Shown here piece after piece: positions 11,591 through 23,699 of a stretch of 64,000 nt of DNA. Position 1 is the stretch's first letter. Each line of letters starts with the position of its first letter. Under the pieces are notes generated by a model, which searched no databases, was not told the origin of the DNA, and worked only from the letters and a program-made list of their open reading frames with translations. Origin of the DNA: Sphagnum magellanicum (Eukaryota > Streptophyta > Sphagnopsida > Sphagnales > Sphagnaceae); the NCBI GenBank assembly GCA_021904315.1, contig CM038910.1, positions 17,050,001-17,114,000 of the forward strand. The letters are read 5' to 3'. Position numbers and translations under genes: made by a program.

Positions 11591-13130
11591 TAGCAGCAAA
11601 CCAGGGAAAAGAGCAGAGACAATCCTTAAAAATGCAGAAAAAAACTGAGGAGTGGTTTCAACAATAACAACATTCACCGGACTGAATGCATGTTCAGGGA
11701 CCTCCAACAGCAATTATGTAATGGTATTGGGAATGGCACCAGCTATCATAACATCTGCGATTGACTTTCATCACCTCCCAGCTGTGCATCATGAGGTGAA
11801 GCTCAATACCCAGACATACATTCACCAATGTACCGGGTTGCTGTCACAAGAAGTGGCAGTAATGGGAAAGACTTAACCATGTTTGCTGGCTAGCTTGACT
11901 CTAAACACATAAAAAACAGAAGGAGATGACCAAGGAAACCAAGAAATCTGTATACTGCATTCCTGGGTGCATTTCTTGAAGCACCCACGAAGACTTGATC
12001 GCGATCTATTGAGGTAGCAGTCAAGAGAAGCCATGGGAAGTAAGTAGAATTAAGCTTATAAAATACTACCACATCCCCATAGAGTAAGTCTTTGACAAGA
12101 TATATAAACATTGGAGAATCAGTGAACAAATTCAGGAGCTAGTAACAGATTGTCCACAATCCTTCTTATGAAACATAGCTTAATAAAACCAGAATTGGAA
12201 AAGAATATCTACAAAACTGCAGAGAAATCTCCACAGCAACAGGTAGTCTGAAGCTAATGTGACAAATGAGTGCAGTCAAAAGTCAAAACCTTAAGGTAAC
12301 ATACCATTTTCAACTAAACATCATTGAAGTTTAGCAATAGAAATGTGCAGCAAAAGGGACACAAAACAATCATTCTACCAAAAGATGAAAATTTTCAATC
12401 TAAGCTTTCAGATCTGATAGTTTGATCTTTCTCCAAAACAAAAAAAGTTGAGAAGAAATCAAAAGCAACAAAAATTCGCAGAAAAATTATTTTTGGCAGC
12501 ATTATAGATTTCCTCAATGAAAATTCAGCTTTCTGCAACTTGGGAAGAACAACAACAACCACCTTGGATTCATGAAGGCTTCGTGAAGACTTCTTTCTCA
12601 TGAAGCTGCTGCACAAGGAAAAAACAGGAACAAGACAAGGGGCAACAACAACCAACACATAGAATTACTATCTTGCATGACTGACAGACACACAGAGAAC
12701 ATGTGTGCGGGGATTCTTACATGAGGATGGAGCAGAAGAACCTGTAAAAATTTTGCTCAAGGATTAGTACAAGAGGGGGGGGAAAAAAATCGCCAACTGG
12801 GTGTGGTCTGCTTCATTCATGCTGGTAAGCTCGTGCCACAAAACAAACTTGATGACAAACCTTGATGCTGATCATTTGCACATCACATGCGTGGAGCTGT
12901 ATGTGATTGTCCATGTACCAAATGGTCTTCCCTTGGGATTCCTACGCACCACGGCACTAGCTACCTTGCATGCATTGTCAAGCCCCCCATCTTTTCAAAA
13001 CAACAACAACAAGCAGTTTGACAAAAGAAAAGCAGCAGATTGAAGAAGAAAAAGGAGAGATGCAGATTGAACATGAAGAAGAAGAAGAGGAGGATCCAAT
13101 CGGTGAAGCAAGCAAGCATGAGCGTTGATC
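11591..13130. other. Intergenic sequence upstream of acetolactate synthase
   Basis: No conserved gene is recognised. Short open frames at 11652-11876 and 12395-12658 have no family features. The tract includes a partial copy of the dispersed repeat (12205-12310). Its right part is probably promoter of the acetolactate synthase gene. Confidence 0.45.
12205..12310 (+). repeat. Dispersed repeat family, copy 4, partial
   Basis: It contains GCAGAGAAATCTCCACAGCA, then TCTGAAGCTAATGTGACAAA and GAGTGCAGTCAAAA, in the same order as the other copies. The 3' half is missing. Confidence 0.6.
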
Positions 13131-13154
13131 TTTAGGGTTTAGGGTTTAGGGTTT
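13131..13154 (+). promoter_or_regulatory. Interstitial TTTAGGG run (telo-box cluster) upstream of acetolactate synthase
   Basis: Three TTTAGGG units and a partial fourth lie about 580 bp upstream of the acetolactate synthase start. Plant telo-boxes are known promoter or leader elements bound by telomere-repeat-binding (TRB) proteins and associated with Polycomb recruitment. A regulatory role here is inference. Confidence 0.55.
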
Positions 13155-13497
13155 CTGGCTTACGTCATTGCGATGATGGGTGTCGTCGCGCGGCTATCTA
13201 TCCGCAAGATCCGATGAAGATCTGATGTCTTTAGTGGCACACAGGATCATCTAATCTACACCATTCTGCAGGCGGCTCTGACATTCGTGTTCTTCTGGGT
13301 GCATGGTTTGTGGGAAGAAGGTGGGTATCTTCACGTCCTCTCGCTCAGGAAGATGAATTGAGGAAGAAGAAGGAAAAGAAGAGTAGTGGTGGGCATTTGC
13401 TTTTCGTGCTGCAAAGAATTTTCTTCTTCCCAGTTTATCAGCAAACTACAGTGTATGGTGCTCTCATATCAAACATGAAGTTCTTGCGAATGTGATG

Positions 13498-13525
13498 TTC
13501 TTCTTCTTCTTCTTCTTCTTCTTCT
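13498..13525 (+). repeat. TTC microsatellite in the acetolactate synthase leader
   Basis: About nine TTC units lie some 200 bp upstream of the chosen start. Pyrimidine-rich repeats are common in plant 5' leaders. Confidence 0.8.
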
Positions 13526-13731
13526 TTGTGCTGCAGATTTGTGCCAATTTCAGAAGTGTGATGTGTTTTGAGTTTGCTGCTGCAGACATACATACACAGA
13601 GAGGTGTGGGATCATTCTATCTCCACCCATCTTGAGCAGCATCAGTGGGTATACTACTACTCCTTTTTCCTCTTGGTAGCTGGTTTCTGGAATCGGTCAA
13701 GCTTGGAGGACGCTGGTACCCAATTCAGTCC

Positions 13732-16700
13732 ATGGCTGCTCATGCTTGCTACTGCTCTACAGCTGCTGCTTTACAAGCTTCCTTGGCGGCAGCAGCAACT
13801 CCCTCTTCCTCAGCTGAAAAATGGAGGTTAGACTCCAACACTACTTCAAGAAGACACCACCACCATACTGAACATCATCACACAGGAGGAGGAAAAGGTT
13901 CTTGTCAAGTGTCCAAGATCTCCAGCACTTTCTTCTCCACAGCTGTGGATCACAACAGTGGGCTACAGAATTCTCACACATGGAGAAGAAGAAGAGCAAC
14001 TCACTCCGACACAGTGTGTCAGGAGTCAGCTGGGTTAGGCTTGAAGGAGCAGCAGCAGCAACAGGGAGCTGTGGCAGGAGTGAAGGAAGCAGAGATTCCC
14101 TCTACAGACTTGATTGGCTCCAGAACTAGCAGTGGCAAGTCACTCACAGCACCCACTCCTTGGAGCTTCCAGTCCAGGTTTGGAGATGATGAGCCCAGGA
14201 AAGGGAGTGATATCTTGGTGGAAGCTCTGGAAAGAGAGGGAGTCAGGACGATATTTGCATACCCTGGTGGAGCTTCGATGGAGATTCATCAAGCTTTGAC
14301 AAGGTCAGAAGTGATCAGGAATGTTCTGTGTCGGCATGAGCAGGGCGAGATTTTCGCTGCAGAGGGATATGCTAAAGCCTCTGGCCGTGTGGGTGTGTGT
14401 ATTGCCACTTCTGGACCAGGAGCCACCAACCTCGTTACAGGCTTGGCTGATGCACTGCTGGATAGTGTTCCATTGGTTGCCATCACTGGGCAAGTGCCCC
14501 GCCGCTTCATTGGGACTGATGCCTTCCAAGAAACTCCCATTGTTGAGGTACTAGCTGAAGCTCATGTGATGGATGGATGAATGGATCAATCAATCAATCA
14601 ATCAAGCTGCTTCTTTGATGTTGCAAAAGATTGCTCAAGCTCTCTCATCATGTGATAATCTGGTATAATTGGTGATGCTCATGAATGTGCAGGTTTCACG
14701 GTCCATCACAAAGCACAACTATCTGGTGATGAATGTCGATGACATCCCTCGAATTATCCGGGAAGCTTTTTTCCTTGCTGCATCTGGTCGGCCCGGTCCA
14801 GTCCTTGTTGATATTCCAAAGGACATTCAACAACAGATGGCCATCCCTGTATGGAACCAACCAATGAAGCTTGCAGCATACTTGAACCGCCTTCCACCAG
14901 CACCCAAAGTTTCCTTGATGGAGCAAGTCCTGCGATTGATCTCAAGGGCAAGGAAACCTGTCATCTATTGTGGTGGTGGATGCTTACATGCCAGCAAGGA
15001 GCTGCGGGAATTTGTGGAGCTGACAGGGATTCCTGTCACGTCAACCCTAATGGGCTTGGGAACATTCCCTGCTTCTGATGAGCTGTACCTTCAGATGCTT
15101 GGAATGCATGGAACTGTGTATGCCAATTATGCAATTGATCAATCTGATTGTCTTCTGGCATTTGGAGTTCGTTTTGACGATCGAGTTACAGGAAAGTTGG
15201 AGGCTTTTGCTTCCAGGGCCAATATTGTGCACATCGATATTGATCCAGCAGAAATTGGAAAAAATAAGCAGCCTCACGTGTCCATTTGTGCAGATGTTCA
15301 GCTTGCTCTTGCAGGCATGATCAAGTTAATCAAAGAGGTCAGCAAACACACAGATCTTGATCCTTGGTGCAGTAATTAATCAGGAACTAGTCTGCCAGAA
15401 ACACCTTACAGTTGTTCAGTCCTCGAATCTATTTCTGACCTGTCACATGTTGGGTTTGTTTTGTTTTTTTTTTCCCAACAAAACCAGGGACCGAATGCAG
15501 TACCAGATTTCTCAAGTTGGCGAGAAGAGCTTGATGAGCAAAAGCTCAAGTGGCCAATGACATTCCCAAAGTCTGATAACAGTGTGATTTTGCCCCAGCT
15601 TGCAATCCAAACCCTTTGTGAGCTCACGGGTGGCAATGCCATCATCTCTACAGGTGTAGGACAGCACCAAATGTGGGCTGCACAGTGGTATAAATATGAG
15701 CAGCCACGGCGCTGGCTCACATCTGGAGGTTGGGTTTTTGTACATCTGTTGTGTTCTGTTTTTTGTAATTGAGTGTTTGTATCTATGATGGTACATATAC
15801 TGATGACCACATAGCTGGAGGGAGTGTTCTTACTTGTAGTAGCTTCTCCCTCTTCTTGAACCGTTGTTGTTGTTGGTATTGTTGATGTGGTTTGCTGCTC
15901 ACAGGACTAGGAGCTATGGGTTTTGGCTTGCCAGCTGCACTTGGAGCTGCAGCCACAGATCCAGACCTTCCTGTTATCGACATTGATGGAGATGGCAGCT
16001 TCATCATGAATGTTCAGGTCAGAGGCACACCCCCCCTAATCCTTGCCATAGCAATTCCTGAATGGAGAATGGTGATTGCAAGTGCAAGTAAGAAATGGGT
16101 TTGTACTTAAAGGAAATGGTCAACAAGATCTCCAAGATGCTGTTTTAAACTTACAGCTTACCACAGCTCCACATAAATGTCTCAGATGTCCTGGGATTGA
16201 GGATCACATGAATGCTCTAAGATTTTATTTTTTTCCCCCAGTCAGGCATTGATCTGTGTTTTTGTGAGGAGTAGTTGGGACGTGCAGAGTTTTCTTAGAC
16301 AAAGGGTTTGGTGATCTGCTGTTGTAATTGGCAGGAATTGGCAACAATCCATGTGGAGAAGCTTCCTGTGAAGATAATGGTGCTGAACAATCAGCATCTG
16401 GGGATGGTTGTCCAGTGGGAGGATCGCTTCTACAAGGCAAATCGTGCACACACATACCTCGGAGACCCAGATGATGAAGCTGAAATCTACCCTGACTTTT
16501 GCAAGATTGCTGAGGGTTGCAAGGTACAGAAATGTTTTCTTTGACTTCACATGAAATCTAGATACACATTAAATTATGCAGATATGGAGTGCAAGTGACA
16601 CTTCTCAATGGATCTACCTGCACAGATCAAAATGAGCAAGCAATATGTGTGAAATGAACATCAAAGATGACAGCCAGAAGTTATAGGTAGAAATACATTG

Positions 16701-17355
16701 CTGTGGGCTGAACAAAACATTCTGAAAACCAGAGAAATCCTGTCTTTTGCATGGAAGGCTCATATGAAAAGGAGAGTGCTTTTTGCCTTGGGTCTACTGT
16801 GCTTAACTTTCTGGTGCTGGGATCAGGTGCCATCAGCACGTGTGACAAAGAAGGAGGATTTAAGGGAGGCAATTGCCACCATGCTTGCCACCCCAGGGCC
16901 TTACTTGCTTGATGTCATTGTGCCTCATCAGGTGGGTAAATCTTGTTGATGGTCTCTGACAATCTTTTGAGCAACTCTCATCAGGTTTACAATTGTGCCC
17001 GTTGTCACATTTTCTGTCAGAAACGGTGTTGTGGAGATTCCTCTGCAATGTCATTGATATGGGATTGGATTGGATTGGATTGGATTGCAAACCCAAAACC
17101 TCTGTTAAAGGAAGACTCTCCCAATCAGCAGACTATCAAAGCTGATAAAACACCATTTTTTTCTTTGGTTCACAAACTGGTTTCAAGCATATGAGATCCC
17201 TCTCATGCCTACCTGCAGATACTAGATGAAAAATTTGCCTGACTTTTTTTTTGGTCTTCTCATTGATGTATCAGGAACATGTGCTTCCGATGATTCCTGG
17301 AGGAGCAAGCTTCAAAGAGATAATCACTGAAGGAGACGGCCGAACGATACACTGA
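13732..17355 (+). CDS. ALS: Acetolactate synthase (acetohydroxyacid synthase) catalytic subunit, plastid precursor
   Basis: Exons 13732-14547, 14693-15337, 15488-15728, 15905-16017, 16335-16523, 16827-16931 and 17275-17355 join in frame with GT-AG introns to 729 residues. It makes 2-acetolactate from pyruvate (or 2-aceto-2-hydroxybutyrate with 2-ketobutyrate), the first common step of branched-chain amino acid synthesis. Visible features are [18 protein letters not shown], the catalytic Glu211 in [38 protein letters not shown], the thiamine-diphosphate motif GDGSFIMN and [16 protein letters not shown]. The end, EGDGRTIH, is close to plant homologues. The conserved domain begins only near residue 153, so the Ser/Ala/Gln-rich leader is about 60 residues longer than in Arabidopsis. 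A transit peptide is inferred. ATG 13732 gives a typical MAA start. An in-frame ATG at 13645 would add a hydrophobic stretch. The regulatory subunit is not in this window. Confidence 0.95.
17060..17087 (+). repeat. GGATT microsatellite in the last acetolactate synthase intron
   Basis: About five GGATT units lie between the exons at 16827-16931 and 17275-17355. Confidence 0.85.
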
Positions 17356-19380
17356 TCAATGACATCTTTGGTCTTTGTTAACAAATTTTTGACATGGAAA
17401 TGCTTTTGGTGGTTGCAGGTTTACTGGAATGCCCATCTGCTTGCTGTGAGATAGGTGTTGGTTGTCTCTGAACTCTTGTGTAGACTGTGCATGCATGTCA
17501 ACTGCTTTTTTCTCAGAAGCAGTTTGGAACAGCATTATTGCACACTTATACAATTTGCTTTTGTATTTGTTTCTCATGGAAAAAAAACTTGAGTTGTGTT
17601 GTGACCTTCCAGAGCTGGTCCTCCTTCTGAAGCTGGTTCTTTTGATTTTTTACTGTCAAACCAGGAGATAGATGCTTTAGGTTTTTCATAGATCTTGTCA
17701 ACTATTGGATACATGTGTTTACAAAAAATAGATTGACTTGAAACAACAAGCTCCTAGGTTCTTCTCACCTTTTGTAGTTTGCACTCCTTGATGTTGTTGT
17801 GTTAGTGTAAGAGCATCCCCACCTGTGCTGAGTATGTGAACCTGCCAGATTATTTCTCACATCCAAGTTTTAGTTATTTGCTTTTTTGCAACCCCACCCA
17901 TAAAACTGAAACGAGGACTGCAAATAGATGGGAACTACTAATAGCAAACCACCTGGACGAATCAATATGATTGGCCATTCCAAAATAGGAAGCAGCGGGC
18001 AAATCCTATGTTTTTTTTTTCACTTTTCCAATGACCTGGCCTCCCTAACTTGACCTTCCAGGTATGCTCCTGCAGCTCTACCAGTTTCCCTTGGTTTTCT
18101 TGTTGCTGGAATTTTCCTATATGCTTTTGACGCAAGCCTTACTTCAGTTTGTGTCTTCGCTAGATAGTATTCATCAGAAGTGCCATCCTACCCGACTTGA
18201 TATTTTTGCTTGTCCTTTACAATTAGCCTACCCATTTCAAGAACAAATTAAAGTTGAAATGAGACCTCAGGCTGGTTACATGTTCCATTATGCCGAGATG
18301 CGAAGTTGGCTACATGTTGGCCTCTCTTTCACATGTAATTGCCATATGGGCATATCCTGCGTCAAAGTGCCCAACTACAACACAGGTAAGTATGTAAACT
18401 TTTGACGATTAGGGGAAAAATGTAGTCAGACATGATTTGCTACAAGAGAATTTTTTTAAGTCAGTTTTAAAACTACGAGCCTTCAAATTATTTTCAATTA
18501 TTTTGCGAATCATTGATTTTTCGTTTTCAACTTTTGGCGACAAAGCTCTATGGGCAAATTGAACCCCAACCCAAATAAGCCTTGCGCATTGCAGCATAAA
18601 GCCTAACCTAGACACAAGAAAATGTTGGTCATGCATACTCAATGTAAAAAAACAAGTTCTCACTCTTGATTTTTAAAAGCCCAAAAGGGGGTTGGATGAA
18701 AATTCATGAATCACCATATCCATACAAGCACGGATCGTGAAAACAAAAGGCAATTATTAAATTCAATAACTCCTCCATCATTCCTCATAACGAATTTGTT
18801 GTCTTTCCAACTTTGGATTGTTGTTCCAAAAGGGAGGTTTTTCATGGTGAAAAACTTTTGGCTGAACATTTGAATGACTAGCTCCAATTACATAGTCAAT
18901 CAATTTCTTTGTTTTTTTTTCATAAAAGTGAATATTGAATAGCATCTCTCATCCTTTACTAAACCAATAACTTGCACAATAGCAAGTTCAACCGACTTAA
19001 TGTACTTGAGGATTTGATGTTCAAAAATTTGTGATGATGAAATTGTCCTCCAAAGTTTGGTAAAGGGTTGAGATCAAATGGTTTTTACATTGCCAATTTA
19101 GCATTGTTCTTCATGGTAAAAACAAACAAAATTCTTTATAGCTCAAAATTAGTAGTTAAAACAATGCTAAAACCCATATCTCATTAAGCCCCATCTTCTT
19201 AGGCTAGCAAAGGGTAGCTTTTAGAATTGCCAAATGACCAAAAATTCTCACTTCAAGTTCTAGTTGCAATCAATATTGGGGGTACACAACCCCAAATGCA
19301 TCCATCAACTTGTGGGATGGGAATCAACATTATAACTTTGTAAGAAGTTAATTCCCAACTTCCACATATTGTCACCTCAT
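17356..19380. other. 3' flank of acetolactate synthase and unassigned intergenic DNA
   Basis: The first few hundred bases should hold the acetolactate synthase 3' untranslated region. An open frame at 18064-18405 shows no recognisable family and reads like unconstrained sequence. The rest becomes AT-rich towards the hAT fossil. No other gene is supported. Confidence 0.5.
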
Positions 19381-20900
19381 AGAGGCTACAATCTTTTTAA
19401 ACACAAGCCTTGTAACATAACTAAATCCCCCCATCTAATCTTCAAATGTGGCCCATATGTGTTGCCTAGCAAATTCAAATGTTAGGTGATTGATTCCAAT
19501 ATTCATATTTGTAATCTAGCAAAAACAATTGTTCTCATGAATAGAATTGACCAAGGCCAAAAAGTTAGTAAACATATCACATTGGAAACAACATTGGCTA
19601 TCACAATACATGTGATACACTACTCTTTCATAGATTTTGATTGTTGTTATCAAATCACAAACAAACATGTCATGTAGTCAAGCAAATTTAATCAAAAAAT
19701 GAATTGCTTCCAAGAGTGGCATAATGGCATTCAACCCCAACAACATCTTTACATTAATCAATAGACACAAGTTAGATTGAGTAGGGGCTATGGTGGGTGC
19801 ATCCAATGTTATTTTCATTATAATAATGTGATTTAGATAACACATGTTTAACAAGACTAATCATGGATATCCAATTGGTTTTTATATTTCGCAATATTGT
19901 ATTGCCTTTGGTTTCCTTGATCTCTACCAATTTTGTAAATTCTAGATGTCTTTTAAGGTTGTGGTTAAAAAAAAAATACAAATATTACAAAAGACCTTCA
20001 ATGTGAGACACCAAAGAAAGGTTTAAGAGGGTTTGTATTGCCAAATTTGTCCGATGAACCATATAATGCACAATCGTGATGAATGGAGCATATTAACATT
20101 GGATTTGAATTGTAATTCTATATTTGAAGCCTTGGAAGGTACTAACCCCATTAGCACCAAAATAGACTAACTTTGAAACAAGTTCCTCTTCCTTCAAACC
20201 CCCAAGTTGTGTCATCAAAGAATTCATTATCAACAAAATTAGACTATTAACTCCAAATCCAAAAACCATGTTTTACAAATTCAACAGCAAAGGTATGTGA
20301 CACCAATCCTACACAATATATAACCATGCACACTTGCCCAACTTGCATTATCCATGCAAGTGACCTCATCACAAGTTAAGGATACAAACTTGGCATTTTG
20401 GATAACAACTTTAATGGCTTTTCTCACCTCATGGTCAATGTCTTCTGCCATTTCCCAGCCAACCCCATTAAGACAATGTTTTTTGGGGATAGGTTGAAGT
20501 TTCAAAAACTAAAACAAAGGCAAGAAATCTTCATAGTATGTCATGGGCTTACGTTTACTCAACAAGCTAAAAATAATGGCAAATTAGAAAGGTTTTTGTT
20601 TGTCTTCCACTACTTGACCAAGATCAAGTTGCTAGAGGACAATTGTTGTAGATAGTTGAATATTTGCAATTTCATTTTTTGCATGTCCACATTTTGGATC
20701 CATATACCACTTGCCATCAAGGTTTTTCCTCTTTTTTGCATGTTTTTCTATAGAATCCCATTTAAACATTATAACTTTCTCCTTCCTATCAATTATAATA
20801 CAAATTCAACATTTGACAAAAGTTACCAAACCAACATCATTTAATATGGGCTTTATGGCATCCCATGGCATTTTCACAACCTAAATCTCCTAAAACTTCT
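19380..20900 (-). mobile_element. Decayed hAT-type transposase (DUF4371/TTF-type family)
   Basis: On the minus strand, 20505-20281 reads ...KFVSLTCDEVTCMDN.SW.S.H, the conserved core of hAT-like transposases with a DUF4371 region. Downstream on the same strand, 19981-19772 reads NLKRHLEFTKLVEIKETKGN followed by a KT.WISM motif in the expected order. Stop codons and frameshifts separate the pieces, so the element is dead. No terminal inverted repeats were found, and the limits given are approximate. It has lower GC than the host genes. Confidence 0.75.
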
Positions 20901-21329
20901 AATTCACATTAGAAATCTCATATTTCTTCTATTTCTTGGGATTGGGTGCATGCCCATGGACTTAGTAGTGGCAAAAGTTTCAAGGGGTTTAAGACCTTCA
21001 AGGTCTACATCCGAAGTTAGAGGTGGACTAAGAATGTGCAATTGGAAGAAAACATGTAACTTTTTTTACACCCATGTTACTAGATTCAAGTGCATCATAA
21101 TAGTGAAGTTCATTAAGTGTTAAAACTTCTTTAAGGACTCAAACACTAACCAAGTATTTGACCTTAAAATTTGTCAAAACTTACAAACATGGAGTCATGA
21201 TTAAAGGAAATTTAAAAATCGTAATCAAAAGCATTAAAATTTCAAAAGAAGGTTCAAAAAGCCTACCTAAATTGTAGATGTGCAATAATGTTTACTTGCG
21301 ACGTGGATGTTCATCAAAGTCTAAAGTCC

Positions 21330-22570
21330 AAACTACAAACCTCACACAAAGAAGTTGTAAATGTCAAACAATTGGGCCAACAAGATGTCAATGACTTTTA
21401 GAACACGCACACAAGTTGTGTTAATGCAACAATTTTGTAGAATCTAATTACAATAAATGACGTGCTCCCAAGTTCCTAGTTAGACCCAAAATGGAATTAA
21501 GTTACTTAAACAGCGAAATTGTGAAGAACTCAGGGCACGCTCCCAATTCTTAGCACTAGAAGGGGTAGAGGGGTGTGTTGAAGCTTCGGGATGGGACTAA
21601 AAATAGTGACAAGTTTTAGTTACTTACTCGAACCTACATCAAACCAACCAACAAGTTGGTTAGTCCACTTTCTGGAGCACCTTTAGTGCCAGGAAATAGG
21701 ACAAGCCATGGGCAACTCTGGATTCATAAGACTCACCACGGCCCGGACTCAGAGGAAACCACCACCTTCCCCCATATAGTATTATTTGCGTCTCTCCACA
21801 ACACCTACATCCGAATGACTTTTGGTCTCATGACTCCTAAGGAGGAGTCCTGAAACTGTCCCAGTTTGGACTTTTGGGACTTTGTGAGGTCATAACTCTT
21901 TGTTTAGAACTTCGATTGGGATGAGGTTTAAAGCAAACTTGTAGCTCTCCTCAAGATCTTTACAACGGTGTATCGCATTCCAACTACACGCACCGGGGTT
22001 GGGTCGATTCTCGACTTTTAATGGTCAGGAGTCAAATTGCCAATTTGATTCCCAACCCTTCTTTTTGCCATAACGTGTGTTGGAGATGTCCAAATGGCCC
22101 ATGCAAGCACATTTTTGACATCTACACTTTGATAGCTTTCCAATGATATAAAAAACACCCCAATGCAAGGTGTTTTGACCTCTGCAATCGAACTCTAAAG
22201 TTTTGAGAGTCTTGAAGGACTCCCAAGTCCCCATTGCGAGAGTGTGAGTTTCATCTTCACACTCTCTTAAAGTAGGGTTGCGACAATAAAAAAATAACCT
22301 TGAAAAAAATAAGCTATAATAAATGTTGAGCATTTGCTAACAAGATGTCAATGACTTCTAAAACATACAGACAAATTGCATTGTTATAATAATTGTGCAA
22401 AGTTCAATTATAATAAAAGTTACACACATAAAATAGACCTCACACAAAAAAACTACAACATATGTTAGCAAGATGTCAATGACTTCCAGAACATGTGCAT
22501 AAGTTACGTTGGTGCAACAATTACATAAATTTCAACTACAAAAGGAATTATGCACACAACAAAAGTCATG
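21330..22570 (+). repeat. Repeat of about 125 bp in three copies, the first separated by an insertion-like block
   Basis: The block AACAAGATGTCAATGACTTC (or TTTT), AACA..CACACAAGTTG and CAACAATT..AATCTAATTACAATAA recurs near 21376, 22336 and 22464. The last two copies are directly adjacent with a period near 127 bp. The first is separated from them by about 850 bp (21475-22320) of less AT-rich, unrelated sequence. Confidence 0.6.
21475..22320. mobile_element. Possible nested insertion of about 850 bp
   Basis: The base composition differs from both flanks, and the segment interrupts a tandem repeat. It holds no conserved protein motif, only phrases such as CGCACCGGGGTTGGGTCGAT. It could be a solo LTR or another non-autonomous element. 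I could not confirm a target-site duplication or terminal repeats by eye. Confidence 0.35.
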
Positions 22571-23690
22571 CACATAGAATAATCATACATTATTTGTAAC
22601 CTACAATTACACAATGCACATGTTCATATTACATAACCAAGGTCCTAAAAAAGATGAAAAAGAAAACTTTCAAACATAAATATTTAAATAATTATAATTC
22701 CCTATAGTCTACAATTTAGATTCTAAAGTCTTTAACAGTTTGGAATTTAAAGTTAAAACTTTAAACTTTTCAAACTTGAACAATGAAGAATTGAATGTTG
22801 AACTTTTGAAAGTTGAGGCACCATCTTGTGAGTCACGAGTTGTTACCACCTTGTTACAATAGTTCAATTTCAATGATTTTTAAAAGTCAAGACTAAGATA
22901 ATCAATGCGCCGTTGTGCATTAAAGAACAAGCACCATCTGCAAATTAGAACTTCGAATTCACAAGTCACGATTTAGAGGCCATGTCATTATAGCCTTGGT
23001 GCTCACTACTTAATGCTTCTAAGTTCTTACTACTATTGTGCAAAAATGGGTTAGAAAGAGGTGATGGAATGGTGAAAATGGGTTAAAGGGAAAAAATTAG
23101 GGTTCCAACATCAATGGTCATTAGGGCAAAGATCTAATGATCATGTAAAATGGGTCTATCTTTGGCAAATGACAATTGTCCTTCGATGGTGGGGAAACAA
23201 CTTGTGTTTATTTTATTGTGATTAAAGGATTTTTTTTAAAAATAATTTTTATAATTCACTAGCCCATAATTTAGGTTAAAATAATAATTTCGCTCTAAAA
23301 ACACCATTGGTTAAATCATATTTATTATGTTCTTCTCTAGCATGTGCATAACTTTGCTTCACATTTTACTAGCCTCAACAAATTGAACAAATATGCAAGA
23401 AAAAAACCTTCTTAGCACACACTGATGGATAGCCAGTAGTTAGCTTTACCTTTATGCCCAGTTGTGCTCTAGCTTCCATCCATTCGACCATCATTCCCAT
23501 CCCTCCCAGTTTATTTCGGCCAATCCCCTCATCCTCTTTTGGTTTGTTGGCTTTTTTTTTGCCTCACCTGCCACGCCCACTAGGAACTTCTCTAATATTT
23601 ATTTTATAGTTTTCTCCTTCATAACCCCACGTTCCTTGTCCCTCTTGTGATCATCTATTTAATGTATGGGGTGGTTTAGCATAGCACCAA
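22571..23690. other. AT-rich intergenic DNA
   Basis: No gene or clear element is recognised. The short open frame at 23462-23650 lies at the left edge of the retrotransposon fossil and may be part of it, but nothing diagnostic was seen. Confidence 0.45.
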
Positions 23691-23699
23691 CTTTCATGC

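Noticed and set aside
18064..18405. 113-codon plus-strand frame downstream of acetolactate synthase
   Set aside because: No family resemblance. It is probably chance in intergenic DNA.
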